This document shows positions 34,301 to 41,907 of a DNA stretch of 64,000 nucleotides, in pieces. The stretch comes from Desulfovibrio desulfuricans (GTDB lineage: Bacteria; Desulfobacterota; Desulfovibrionia; Desulfovibrionales; Desulfovibrionaceae). Made by a program: the position numbers and the translations under genes. Positions within the stretch are counted from its first letter, which is position 1; each line of letters opens with the position of its first letter. The stretch covers positions 1 through 64,000 of the forward strand of contig NZ_JANFYZ010000003.1 in NCBI RefSeq assembly GCF_024460775.1, given 5' to 3'. The notes below the pieces were generated by a model, which saw nothing but the letters and a program-made list of their open reading frames with translations, did not search any database and was not told where the DNA came from.

Positions 34301-35796
34301 TGCGGCAACAGCCCGCCGCTATTCGTGGAAAGGGCAACGGCTGATGTGGATGCGGATTTTTCAGCCGCCTCTTTTTCCATATCAGCTTTCTCGCCCAGGC
34401 TGGCCTGAATATCCACATCCAGCGGCCCGTCCAGCCACGAAGCGGCCCCGCCAGCGTCCCACTTTGCGTGACCGGCAAGATGCAGAGGCCCGGCTTCAAC
34501 GCTGATTTTCTCCAGCGCAGCGCTGGCCCCGACAGCTTCGCCATCTGCGGTGGGAGCCGTCACGCGCGCCGCAAGGCGCAGCCGCGCATTGGCGCCTTCA
34601 CGCAGCAAGGCGGCAAGTGCACCTGGTTCGGCGGGCTGATCAGTGGCAGAAGATATTTTTACGGGGGAACTTGCGGGGAGGCTTGCAGGAGAATCCTCGG
34701 CAACAGGGTCGGGATATCTGCGCAGGATTGCGGCAAACTCCGCTGTGGCATCAAGTGCAAGAATTTCGCCCACGCGGGAGGGAGCAAGGGTAAGAAGGGC
34801 TGTTGACTCCACCCCGTAGATTGCCGCCCCGGCCACGTGCAGGGGGGTATCTTCCGCACATGCAATCCTGACCAGCAGGGATGCTTTCGCACCCTGTGTT
34901 CCGGCCACCAAGCTCAGGTTGCCTTCAAGACTGGCATCGGCAGCAGTGTTGTTTTGCCCTCCGCCCTGCGTATCGGGATGCGTCTCGGGATGCATTTCGG
35001 GCAACGTTGCGCCGGATGCCGCTGGCTGGGCCTCTGCGCCGGCAGGCGCACTTCTTTCAGCATCTGGCGCGGCACCCGTAGCGGCTGGCGGAGTTCCATT
35101 CCGGGCAGCGGCAGGAGGCTCCCCGCCCAGCAAGGCCTGAGGCAAACGGGCATTGAGGATGCTCAGCCCTTCAAGGCGCACCTGCGGCAACCAGCCGGGC
35201 AAACTGCCAAGCGTACGCAGGGCATCACCCAGCATGGCGCGCAAGGTCGCCTCAGTCAGGGACGGCGCAGGCGCAGGCACAGGCGCGTCCGGCAGTATGG
35301 GCAGGCGCAGCAGTTGCGCATCGTTCACATCTACAGAAGCAATACGCACGACCGAAGGCAGGGCGCGCCAGTCCCACTGCGCACGGCAGTCCGGCAGGCG
35401 CATCCACAGGCCGTCACTGTCGAACAACTCCACCCCAAGAAAAAATTCAAAGGGCAGGGAGCCGGAAAGATGGGTGATACGCGCCCGCACCCCGGCAGGG
35501 GTTGCGCCAGCGTGCGGCGCGGCTTCCATAGCTGTATTGATTTTTTCCGTCAGCCAGCCCTGCGCGGTTTCGCTGCGCAGGGCCGCGAGGGTTGCGGCAA
35601 GGGCAACTGCGCACAACAGTACGCACAGGCCCAGCGCCCAGCCAGCACGGCGCAGCCACTTGCGAAAGGGACCACTGCCCCCGCCAGAGGGTTTTCTGTG
35701 GCCGGGCTGGCCCGCACTGGGGGAAGCCTTGCCGCCTAGAGCGGCGGGTGTGGCAGAAGAGGAAGACGGCGGGGCCGCGCTGTGTTCCTGATCCAT
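31399..35796 (-). CDS. tamB: TamB-like translocation/assembly module protein
   Basis: Very large (1465 residues) inner-membrane-anchored protein that spans the periplasm and, with TamA, aids outer-membrane protein insertion or lipid transport. One N-terminal helix lies near residues 50-75 (WALGLCVLLCAVALAATLAA). A long region of repeated beta-strand character follows, and the C-terminal DUF490 domain from about 1150 contains the conserved LDIRIVIPGRFVVEG-like segment and LAQILFGKSASELG near 1330. It ends in WKYNY. Several Pro/Ala/Gln-rich low-complexity inserts make it longer than E. coli TamB. Its ATG overlaps the tamA stop by one base. Confidence 0.9.
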   Translation of the reverse strand: MDQEHSAAPPSSSSATPAALGGKASPSAGQPGHRKPSGGGSGPFRKWLRRAGWALGLCVLLCAVALAATLAALRSETAQGWLTEKINTAMEAAPHAGATPAGVRARITHLSGSLPFEFFLGVELFDSDGLWMRLPDCRAQWDWRALPSVVRIASVDVNDAQLLRLPILPDAPVPAPAPSLTEATLRAMLGDALRTLGSLPGWLPQVRLEGLSILNARLPQALLGGEPPAAARNGTPPAATGAAPDAERSAPAGAEAQPAASGATLPEMHPETHPDTQGGGQNNTAADASLEGNLSLVAGTQGAKASLLVRIACAEDTPLHVAGAAIYGVESTALLTLAPSRVGEILALDATAEFAAILRRYPDPVAEDSPASLPASSPVKISSATDQPAEPGALAALLREGANARLRLAARVTAPTADGEAVGASAALEKISVEAGPLHLAGHAKWDAGGAASWLDGPLDVDIQASLGEKADMEKEAAEKSASTSAVALSTNSGGLLPQRAQLRITATGPLQTPDTQIALACSAWNVGGHALADISLKLQSTPLNWGRVLLGAIKQTGAAPAEIGLSDPGQKEAEQAAELTVKVQASAVMDNHPQRFGATLFALNDREDGHGLLRAGVRDLQCQLLGVAGSGQVAAALPLPPLAGGMPRVDGKVDVRVSDWQALSAMLPGARLDGDAALSLEFVSQRAESAVPIAAQNSSAQSPPDQNPQAQTKQTPAPQAAYTQQATLRWRVPRLAYRAGNGQPVEAQGLEGEAVLTDALGKGLLAARLDLAGVRSGAIRLGAKLRAQGSIFGPLEASLETGGFAATRCAVRWQPGLLELRRLDLDLPAQKLGLRAAAGATVRYGAGDLAVSGLDVAMKPSGRLRAQAAFGPEKLDLRLTLEHLSLAPWHVLIPALPKGELEASVRLTGTPAQPGGDIRVDARGLVVPGAALKPMNLALTGKLERDNAGGGALALRLVPDQATVAALGGTECRVEARLPLLFGPDGLPSPNMQGPLRASLRWNGAVAPLWSLMPVADQRLAGRLALSLDVGGTLEAPAPKGFVRMDDTRYENLQYGVLLTGINLRLELEEGRGGALGFARLNLAAADGQGGTARITGQGRLDGSMLDFNVVVDHLRPLRRRDIRVELSAQASVAGSAAAPQVRGTVTVNQGLVLLNNLDVGGSITTLPISEVSPVWARAGHEPPTPAVPQGKKTASPAAVGPAPTAPASGGSAGLLDLRIVIPGRFVVEGFGLKSEWKADMHVGGTPAEPLISGQLNAVKGSLDILGKNFKLARGAVTFGGGAVSNPLLDIMLTTQTPALMANISIVGTVRKMQLILSSDPEMPRDEILAQILFGKSASELGRFENLRLAAAVAQLAGFGSGSGGGVLDSARQALGVDVLRFNSGASGTNGTGQSGQGGEGMAAGSSVEMGKYLTEDIYVGVQQGAKQGTTAFVIQLELTPRANLELRTEQQSTKGGLTWKYNY

Positions 35797-37808
35797 CAGA
35801 AAGACTGTCCTATGCTGACGTAAATCTGCACCGGGGGGTCGCCGTCAATGGGCTGCAGGGGAAAGCCCACGTCCAGCCGCACGGGCCCGATGGGCGTGTA
35901 GTACCGCAGGCCAAGGCCAGCGCCCCAGCTCATGTCGCCAATGATGCGCGGCAGCTCGTCCCTGTAGACCATGCCGCCATCCAGAAAAGGCACAATGCCC
36001 ACATCTTCGGTAATTTTATAGCGCGCCTCAAGATTGACCACCTGATAGGAACGCCCGCCCAGCGGCTCGTCCTTGTGGTCGCGCGGGCCGAGCGACTGAT
36101 AGGCATAGCCGCGCACAGAACCCGCCCCGCCCGTGTAGTAGCGCAAACTGGCCGGGATGGTGCGCAGCCCGGCACCAGCAAGCCCCCCGGCCTCAACCCT
36201 GCCCGCCAGCACAAGCTTGTCGTCCGGCAGGCCGTCCTTGCGGAAGGGGGCATAGTAGCCGCTGGCTGAAACAACGCCTGTCATGACGTTGAATGATTCG
36301 CCGTAAAAGCCCGTGTAAGGCTTGACCTTGACCGCAAGCTCCGAGCCGTCGGAAGGATTGAGGATATTGTTGCGCGTGTCACGCCGCAGGCCCACGCGTG
36401 GCCCAAAAAATCCGTAGCCCTTGGGATCCTGCTCGTTATCCTTGATGGTGCCGCTTTCGCCTCCAAGGCCAGCGCTGCCCCACCACTGACGAGAAAGCCG
36501 CCGCTCAATGTCGCCGGAACCGCTGCCCGCAATTTTTTCGTAGGCGCTGGTATCTTCCCGCAGGGTGGAGCCGGTGACGAGCAGTTTCTGCTCCCTGGCC
36601 ATAAAGGCAGGCTTTTCAAACACAGCCTTGAGGCCTTGCGTTTCCGTAGCCAGCGGCGCTGAAAGCGTGAGTTTTTCTCCATTGCCGAAGACATTGCGGT
36701 TTTCCCACATGCCTTCCACGCCAATTCCCGTATCCGTATCGTACCGGGCGCTGGCCCCTACCGAATGGAAGGGCGATTCCGCAACGGTCACTTCCAGGGG
36801 CAGCACGGAGGCGCTTTCGCGCCCCGCGCCCCAGGCGAGATTTTCTTCCTGAGGTTTGACCTGCACGGAGCGGAACAGGCCCAGACCACGCAGCTTGTTG
36901 GCGTAGTCTTCCACCATGTCCGAATCCCACGGTTCCTCGCCCACATTCCAGGGGGCGAGCCGCTGTACGTATTCGGCGTTCACTTCCTTGGCTCCGCGCA
37001 CTTCGATGCGGCCCATGAGCGCCGGAGGGCCGGGCCGCACCAGGATATCGGCATTGAGTTTGCGGGCCTCGCGGTCGAGGGTGTAGCTGGTATCCGCCAC
37101 TGCGGCCAGGGGATAGCCCTGCCGCCGCAAGGATTCTGGCAGGGCATCCACCGCCGCGAGCAGGTCATCGGCGGCAATAGGCTTGCCAATGGCTACGCCG
37201 GGCAAAACCGTGGGGAAGGACGGCGGGGGCACGGGTTCTGTTTGCAGCCCCCAAAAGCCCACCTCGCGCTGCCGGTTGCGGAAAAACTGCGGGATGTCGG
37301 GTTCCGGATCGTAGTACACATCGGCGCGGCCAAGGCTGTAGCGTTTGCCCGGCGAAAGAACGAGGTCAACAACAACGGGCGAGGCGTCCTTGTCTATTTG
37401 AACGGAAGCAAGGCCGTCATAATAGCCTTGGGAATGCAGCAGGCTTTGCGCGCTGGCGGTGTCGGCTCTGGCGCGCCTTTCCAGAGCCAGCAGGCTGTCT
37501 GGCGGCTCCTTGGCAAGCTGCACAAGCTGGCTTGAGGCTTTCATCTGCCCTGCCAGAGAATCCGGGCCATCCTGCACCTTGATACGCACCTTGTACGGCA
37601 CTGGCTTGCCCTGCCACGCCGTTTCCAGCCCCGGCGGCGCTGGCTGCGGTTCTTCTGCGGGCGCGCGGGCCAGCAAACCGCAGCCCCCGGCGCACAGCAG
37701 CAACACCAAGACTGCGAGCGCTCGCAGCAAGGCAAGACAGTGCGCCCCTTGGGGCCTTGGTTTGCCAAGGTTAAACATCATACCTAACCATACGTTGCCC
37801 CGCCGCAT
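35796..37808 (-). CDS. tamA: TamA-like outer membrane Omp85-family protein
   Basis: 670 residues: an export signal (LALLRALAVLVLLLCAGGCG), POTRA-type repeats to about residue 300 (YKVRIKVQDGPDSLAGQMKA, PPALMGRIEVRGAKEVNAEY), then the Omp85 beta-barrel. The barrel includes GSVRGYAYQSLGPRD near 580, the conserved VRGY-type motif, and ends WGAGLGLRYYTPIGPVRLDV...IYVSIGQSF with the terminal aromatic residue. The signal region has a lipobox-like AGGC, so the protein could be lipidated, unusual for TamA. The start is uncertain: ATG complementary to 37808, or the ATG-ATG pair at 37776-37781. Operon with tamB. Confidence 0.9.
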   Translation of the reverse strand: MRRGNVWLGMMFNLGKPRPQGAHCLALLRALAVLVLLLCAGGCGLLARAPAEEPQPAPPGLETAWQGKPVPYKVRIKVQDGPDSLAGQMKASSQLVQLAKEPPDSLLALERRARADTASAQSLLHSQGYYDGLASVQIDKDASPVVVDLVLSPGKRYSLGRADVYYDPEPDIPQFFRNRQREVGFWGLQTEPVPPPSFPTVLPGVAIGKPIAADDLLAAVDALPESLRRQGYPLAAVADTSYTLDREARKLNADILVRPGPPALMGRIEVRGAKEVNAEYVQRLAPWNVGEEPWDSDMVEDYANKLRGLGLFRSVQVKPQEENLAWGAGRESASVLPLEVTVAESPFHSVGASARYDTDTGIGVEGMWENRNVFGNGEKLTLSAPLATETQGLKAVFEKPAFMAREQKLLVTGSTLREDTSAYEKIAGSGSGDIERRLSRQWWGSAGLGGESGTIKDNEQDPKGYGFFGPRVGLRRDTRNNILNPSDGSELAVKVKPYTGFYGESFNVMTGVVSASGYYAPFRKDGLPDDKLVLAGRVEAGGLAGAGLRTIPASLRYYTGGAGSVRGYAYQSLGPRDHKDEPLGGRSYQVVNLEARYKITEDVGIVPFLDGGMVYRDELPRIIGDMSWGAGLGLRYYTPIGPVRLDVGFPLQPIDGDPPVQIYVSIGQSF

Positions 37809-37913
37809 GAATCAAGAACCATTCGCAACTGTTGCTTGCAAAAAACTGCCGCTTGGCTAGGATTGTTGCAACAGGCCTTGCAGCCTGCGCAACGCATAAC
37901 AACAGGAAGAAGT

Positions 37914-38261
37914 ATGAATTACGATCTCTGCCTGCACATGGACAGCAAGGACCCCGCCATTCTGCGCCTTGTTCTTCGTAATGCGGCCAACTATATCAAA
38001 GCCCTGCCCCAAGAACGCTTTCAGCTTGTGGTTGTAGCCAACGGCCCAGCCGTCACCCAGTTCGTCAAGGGCAATGAAGAATTCCGCGCCATTGCGGCCC
38101 CCCTGCAGGATCAGGGCCTGCGCATTCTGCTGTGCGCCAACGCGCTGGCCGACAACAAGATCGACCATGCCGACATCTGGCCCGGCTGCGATGTTGTGCC
38201 CGCCGGTCTTGTGGAAATTGTGCGCCTGCAACGCGAAGGTTTCGCCTACATCAAGCCCTAG
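37914..38261 (+). CDS. DsrE/DsrF-like family protein
   Basis: 115-residue soluble protein of the DsrE fold: MNYDLCLHMDSKDPAILRLV, then FQLVVVANGPAVTQFV near residue 42, then LRILLCANALADNKID near 73 and the C-terminal VPAGLVEIVRLQREGFAYIK. The Cys near residue 77 sits where related proteins have their sulfur-transfer cysteine, but other DsrEFH features are absent; this is the COG1416-like branch with unknown partner. AGGAAGA lies just before ATG 37914. It is transcribed divergently from tamA. Confidence 0.82.
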   Translation: MNYDLCLHMDSKDPAILRLVLRNAANYIKALPQERFQLVVVANGPAVTQFVKGNEEFRAIAAPLQDQGLRILLCANALADNKIDHADIWPGCDVVPAGLVEIVRLQREGFAYIKP

Positions 38262-38358
38262 GACAAACTGCGTTTCTGTGGGCATCTGCGGTGTCTGAGC
38301 GCGTTCTATCCTGCGCTTTTTTTACTATTGCTTCCGGTCTGGCCGGGGGAGACAGAGC

Positions 38359-39192
38359 ATGGAATGCTTTGGGGAAATTCTCGACATGGTGCGCCGCCAA
38401 AGCCCCGTGGTGCACAGCATTACAAACTATGTGACAGTCAATGACTGCGCCAATATCATTCTGGCTGCGGGGGGATCGCCCATCATGGCTGATGATGCGG
38501 CGGAAGTGGAGCAGATTGTGGGCCTCAGTTCGGCTCTGGTTCTCAATATCGGCACACTCAACACCCGCACGGCGGCATCCATGCTGGCGGCGGGCAAACG
38601 CGCCAATGCCCTGAACATTCCCGTTGTGCTCGACCCTGTGGGCGCGGGCGCTTCCAGCCTGCGCAACGAAACACTGCGCACCCTGATGCGGGAAGTGCGC
38701 TTTGCCGTCATAAAGGGCAACAGTTCTGAAATCCGTTTTCTGGCGGGCGACAAAGCCACGGCGCGCGGTGTTGACGCCGATGAAGGCACGCTCGTTTCAG
38801 AATACAACCTTGCCGCCTCGGCCCGCATGGCTATGGACATGTGCGCCGCCACTGGTGCGATTATCATCATCAGCGGGCGCATCGACATTGTGGCCCACCC
38901 CAAGGGGGCCTGGGCCGTCAGCAACGGCGACCCGCTCATGACGCGCATCACCGGCGCAGGCTGTATGACAGCCGCCGTGGTGGGCTGCTGCGTGGGCGCT
39001 GCCCCGGCTGAGCTGCCCCAGGCCTGCCTGTGCGCCATGTGCTCCATGGGCGTGGCCGGGGAAATTGCCGCAGAAAATATGGGGGCCGTGGGCGGCGGCA
39101 CAGGCACCTACCGCACTCTGCTGCTGGATGCCATGAGTTCCCTTGACGGCCCCGCCATCACCTGCCGGGGCAAGGTACAGCACATAGCCTGA
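38359..39192 (+). CDS. thiM: Hydroxyethylthiazole kinase
   Basis: Phosphorylates hydroxyethylthiazole to salvage the thiazole half of thiamine. The 277-residue ribokinase-like protein has the ThiM signature TNYVTVNDCANIILAAGGSP near residue 22, NIPVVLDPVGAGAS near 87, AVIKGNSSEI near 115 and the catalytic ITGAGCMTAAVVG near 195. No TPP riboswitch (THI box) was recognised in the 97-base gap upstream, and ThiE/ThiD are not adjacent. GGGGGA before the ATG serves as the ribosome binding site. Confidence 0.94.
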   Translation: MECFGEILDMVRRQSPVVHSITNYVTVNDCANIILAAGGSPIMADDAAEVEQIVGLSSALVLNIGTLNTRTAASMLAAGKRANALNIPVVLDPVGAGASSLRNETLRTLMREVRFAVIKGNSSEIRFLAGDKATARGVDADEGTLVSEYNLAASARMAMDMCAATGAIIIISGRIDIVAHPKGAWAVSNGDPLMTRITGAGCMTAAVVGCCVGAAPAELPQACLCAMCSMGVAGEIAAENMGAVGGGTGTYRTLLLDAMSSLDGPAITCRGKVQHIA

Positions 39193-39219
39193 CCTGCGCT
39201 CCAGAGTTCAACTACTCAC

Positions 39220-39260
39220 AACGCCCTCTGCCGCTTGACATTTGAGCGGCAGAGGGCGTT
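39220..39260. terminator. Terminator between thiM and the multi-Cache gene
   Basis: A perfect 16-bp stem (AACGCCCTCTGCCGCT / AGCGGCAGAGGGCGTT) with a nine-base loop sits between two converging genes. The T-run is short on either side. Confidence 0.75.
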
Positions 39261-39327
39261 TGCAATTCTGGCTTCGGGCTGGCAGAAAAAATTTTTAGCT
39301 CGGCTTGCGAATGGATGAGTTACTGCT

Positions 39328-41370
39328 CTAAATTGGCAGCCGCACAACGCAGAGCACATCGTTGACGTAGCGCCCATCGCGCTTGTATTCGCGGTAGCCG
39401 CGCGAGCGCGCGCACCCCACGGCATACAGTACACCGTCTACAGATTCGAGCTGCGAGGTGCATTCACCCTGCCCAAGGGCCATCCATTGGGGCTGTAGCT
39501 GACAGTTTTCGCCGGGATGCATGTGGGCTTCGCTGGCGGCCACAAGGATTCCGCCCGCTTCGGCAAAAAAGCTTGCCGCACCGGTGATCACTGCGCCATC
39601 CCCATTCTTGGGCAGGGTATCGCCCAGCATGTCCGCAAACTGCGGCAGGGAATCGAAAACAATGCCTATGCCGCCAACGGCCTGCCCCCCCTGTGGAGCA
39701 AACACGGGAGCGCTGTACACATAGGTTGGTTGCGCCGCGCCCTTGGGGTGATACAGTTCAGTAGCACGAAAGGGTGATACGGAAAAATCGTCCGAATCCT
39801 TGAGCGACAACGTGCGGCGCACATACTCCTCGCCTATCTGCTGTCCGTAGAGGCCACGTTCCCCGGCCTGCGAACAGGCCACTACAGTTCCGCGCGCATC
39901 GTAGAGAAACAGGTTTGAATACACCGTGTAATAGCTGTTGATGTATTCCAGAATATCCTCGAGCCGAGAGAGGTCGCCCCTGCTGATGGACGGCTGCGCA
40001 AGGATACGCCGAAAATCCGGCGTCAGCGCCCACCAGCGGCAGTCGTTGGCCCGCTCATACAGGTTACGATCCATTATTTCCACGGTTATGGAGGCCAGAA
40101 ACGAGGCATCGTTCAGGCGCGAGGCCGTTACCGTTTTCAGCAGGCCATCAGTGAAATAATGGAACTCATGCTCCATCTCGATGCCCATTTTGCGCACGGC
40201 ATCCAATATGGGCGGCAGAGCCTGGGCGGCATGGCGCTCGTCTTCCCGCGCGTTGCCGCTTTGACGGGCGGCCATTATCTGCCCGTTGAGCGCCGCCAGC
40301 GTCAGATCGCCCATAACATCGCCAGCCTGCTCTTCAATACTGGTCAACTGGGCGGAGAATCCCGCTTCCCGCCGCACAAGGGCAACATCAATCCCTTCTG
40401 CCGCCTTGCTGGCAAAAGCGCTTTGCGCGTTGCGCAGGACGTGGGTTTGCCATGCCTGCCCTTCATAGCCCTGATAGCCTTCTGAAGGACGCGAGACCGC
40501 CAGGGTTGCCTTGCTGGCATGGGAGGTCACGGCAAAGCTGTCCTCCGGGGTGCGGGCAAAAGAGCGCCCGATGGGAACCATCCGCGTATCGCTGCTGGCA
40601 AAGGCCTGACCTTTTTCGTCCAGCAGCAGGATGACCATATCCTGTGCAAACCGCGCCATGCCCGCAAAGAGGTCTGCGGTTTCACCGTCCATATCAAATA
40701 CAAGACAGAGCACGCCCAGGGGTTCGGTGACGCCTTCGGCCCGGATAGCATGGGAATATACAAGGGCCGACCTGCCATCGGGGGCGAGGTCTGTGGGCCG
40801 AAATGTTTCCACAAATTCCGGCGCGCCCAGAGTCTGCCTGACCAGCGGATCGTTTGAGACGCTCACCGGCCTTTTGGTATCAAGCTGCACGCACACCCGA
40901 CCCTGCGGATCAAGTACCAGAATGTCACGGTACACGCTGTATTTTGAGCGGTAGGCAGCAAGCCGGGCGCGTAGCGTGGGCACATCGCATGCGCCGCTCT
41001 GCAAAAAACCCACAATTTCGCCATCTGTTGCCAGAAAGCTCACGTCCGCAGTGCGCTCATAAAGATTGCGCTTGATGATGTCCATCACCACCTGGGCTAC
41101 GGGCGACATTTCGCGCACGGCTTTTTCAAGCAGTTTTTCGCCCAGCATGCTGGTCATGTCCTGCCGCAGCAGTCCAAAAGTATCACGGGTTTTGAAGATG
41201 AAATCAAAGAGGGTGGCGGCAATGGCGTTGCAGTTGATCTTGCCCGTGAGGGCAATCCACGTCCATTGCCGTTCCAGTTGAGAAAAAACCGTGTGGCACC
41301 GCCTGATATCAGGCATAAAGGGAATCAGCTGCTCAACGGCCTCTTTCGTGGACGCATGGGGGTCGCGCAC
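39328..41370 (-). CDS. Soluble tandem Cache-domain protein with MCP-like helix, no output domain
   Basis: About 680 residues, with two homologous sensory halves. Both contain a [IV]M-[DE]-[IR]-x-x-R-NLYERxxD segment (IIKRNLYERTADVSFLA, IMDRNLYERANDCRWWA). Each is followed about 35 residues later by YRSKYSVYRDILVLDPQGRV or YINSYYTVYSNLFLYDARGT, the strand pattern of Cache sensor domains. Between the halves lies EEQAGDVMGDLTLAALNGQI plus MAARQSGN, like the conserved tip of methyl-accepting chemotaxis proteins. No signal peptide, membrane helix, HAMP or kinase is seen. I prefer the GTG complementary to 41370 because GAGGTGA lies just upstream; TTG at 41427 would add 19 residues. Function unknown; signalling is inferred. 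Confidence 0.7.
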   Translation of the reverse strand: MRDPHASTKEAVEQLIPFMPDIRRCHTVFSQLERQWTWIALTGKINCNAIAATLFDFIFKTRDTFGLLRQDMTSMLGEKLLEKAVREMSPVAQVVMDIIKRNLYERTADVSFLATDGEIVGFLQSGACDVPTLRARLAAYRSKYSVYRDILVLDPQGRVCVQLDTKRPVSVSNDPLVRQTLGAPEFVETFRPTDLAPDGRSALVYSHAIRAEGVTEPLGVLCLVFDMDGETADLFAGMARFAQDMVILLLDEKGQAFASSDTRMVPIGRSFARTPEDSFAVTSHASKATLAVSRPSEGYQGYEGQAWQTHVLRNAQSAFASKAAEGIDVALVRREAGFSAQLTSIEEQAGDVMGDLTLAALNGQIMAARQSGNAREDERHAAQALPPILDAVRKMGIEMEHEFHYFTDGLLKTVTASRLNDASFLASITVEIMDRNLYERANDCRWWALTPDFRRILAQPSISRGDLSRLEDILEYINSYYTVYSNLFLYDARGTVVACSQAGERGLYGQQIGEEYVRRTLSLKDSDDFSVSPFRATELYHPKGAAQPTYVYSAPVFAPQGGQAVGGIGIVFDSLPQFADMLGDTLPKNGDGAVITGAASFFAEAGGILVAASEAHMHPGENCQLQPQWMALGQGECTSQLESVDGVLYAVGCARSRGYREYKRDGRYVNDVLCVVRLPI

Positions 41371-41427
41371 AATCACCTCGCTCGGATTTTCTCTTGGCGC
41401 CGCAACGCAGAGCAAAAGAACGGACAA

Positions 41428-41829
41428 TTAATAATCCGTTGCAAATTACAGTAGCTGTATCAAAACTCAAGCGGGGGGGCAAAGAACCTGTGAAAAATTT
41501 GCTCAAAAGTCAATGCTACTCTGATTTTTTTTAAGGAGGTATTTTTGCGCATCCAGAGGTTTGTCTTATTAAAAATGATAAGCAACAAACTACAAATTTG
41601 TTAGCACACTAATCATTCATGGCAGTCAAATACATTTCATATTTTTGTATTTGAGCATGTATTCAATACATACAATCAAATTATTATTTGCATTGCGGAC
41701 AGAGCAGCACACCATACGCTTATCGACAGCATAATAAAAACTTAAGGGCATTTGTCTGAAAGGCATCCCATTCATGGCAGGGAACCCTGAGCCACCACAA
41801 AAAAATCAAGCGGGCGGCGCAGATAACAA
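41428..41829. other. AT-rich intergenic region with several dyads
   Basis: About 400 bases of low GC between the divergent 5' end of the Cache gene and the 3' end of typA. Dyads: TCAAATACA / TGTATTTGA (41626-41654, perfect 9-bp arms), ATGTATTCAATACAT (41657-41671, perfect) and AACAAA / TTTGTT near 41583-41602. An 11-base direct repeat, ATTCATGGCAG, occurs near 41614 and 41771. A strong AAGGAGGT near 41534 precedes only a 19-codon TTG frame. No convincing gene. Confidence 0.5.
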
Positions 41830-41859
41830 CACCCCCGCAGGGCATGCCCTGCGGGGGTG
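41830..41859 (-). terminator. Terminator of typA
   Basis: A perfect 30-bp palindrome (CACCCCCGCAGGGCA and its complement) lies 48 bases after the typA stop. On the minus strand it is followed by TTGTTATC, a weak T-tract. Confidence 0.75.
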
Positions 41860-41907
41860 AACTATCTGAAGAACGGCAAGGATACTGCCGCTCGCGGTGT
41901 TGATGCT

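Noticed and set aside
38262-38358. TPP riboswitch before thiM
   Set aside because: The CTGAGA and ACCTGATC boxes of the THI element are not present; the gap is only 97 bases.
41534-41602. 19-codon TTG frame after a perfect AAGGAGGT
   Set aside because: The product has no features and nothing follows it; the Shine-Dalgarno match alone is not enough.
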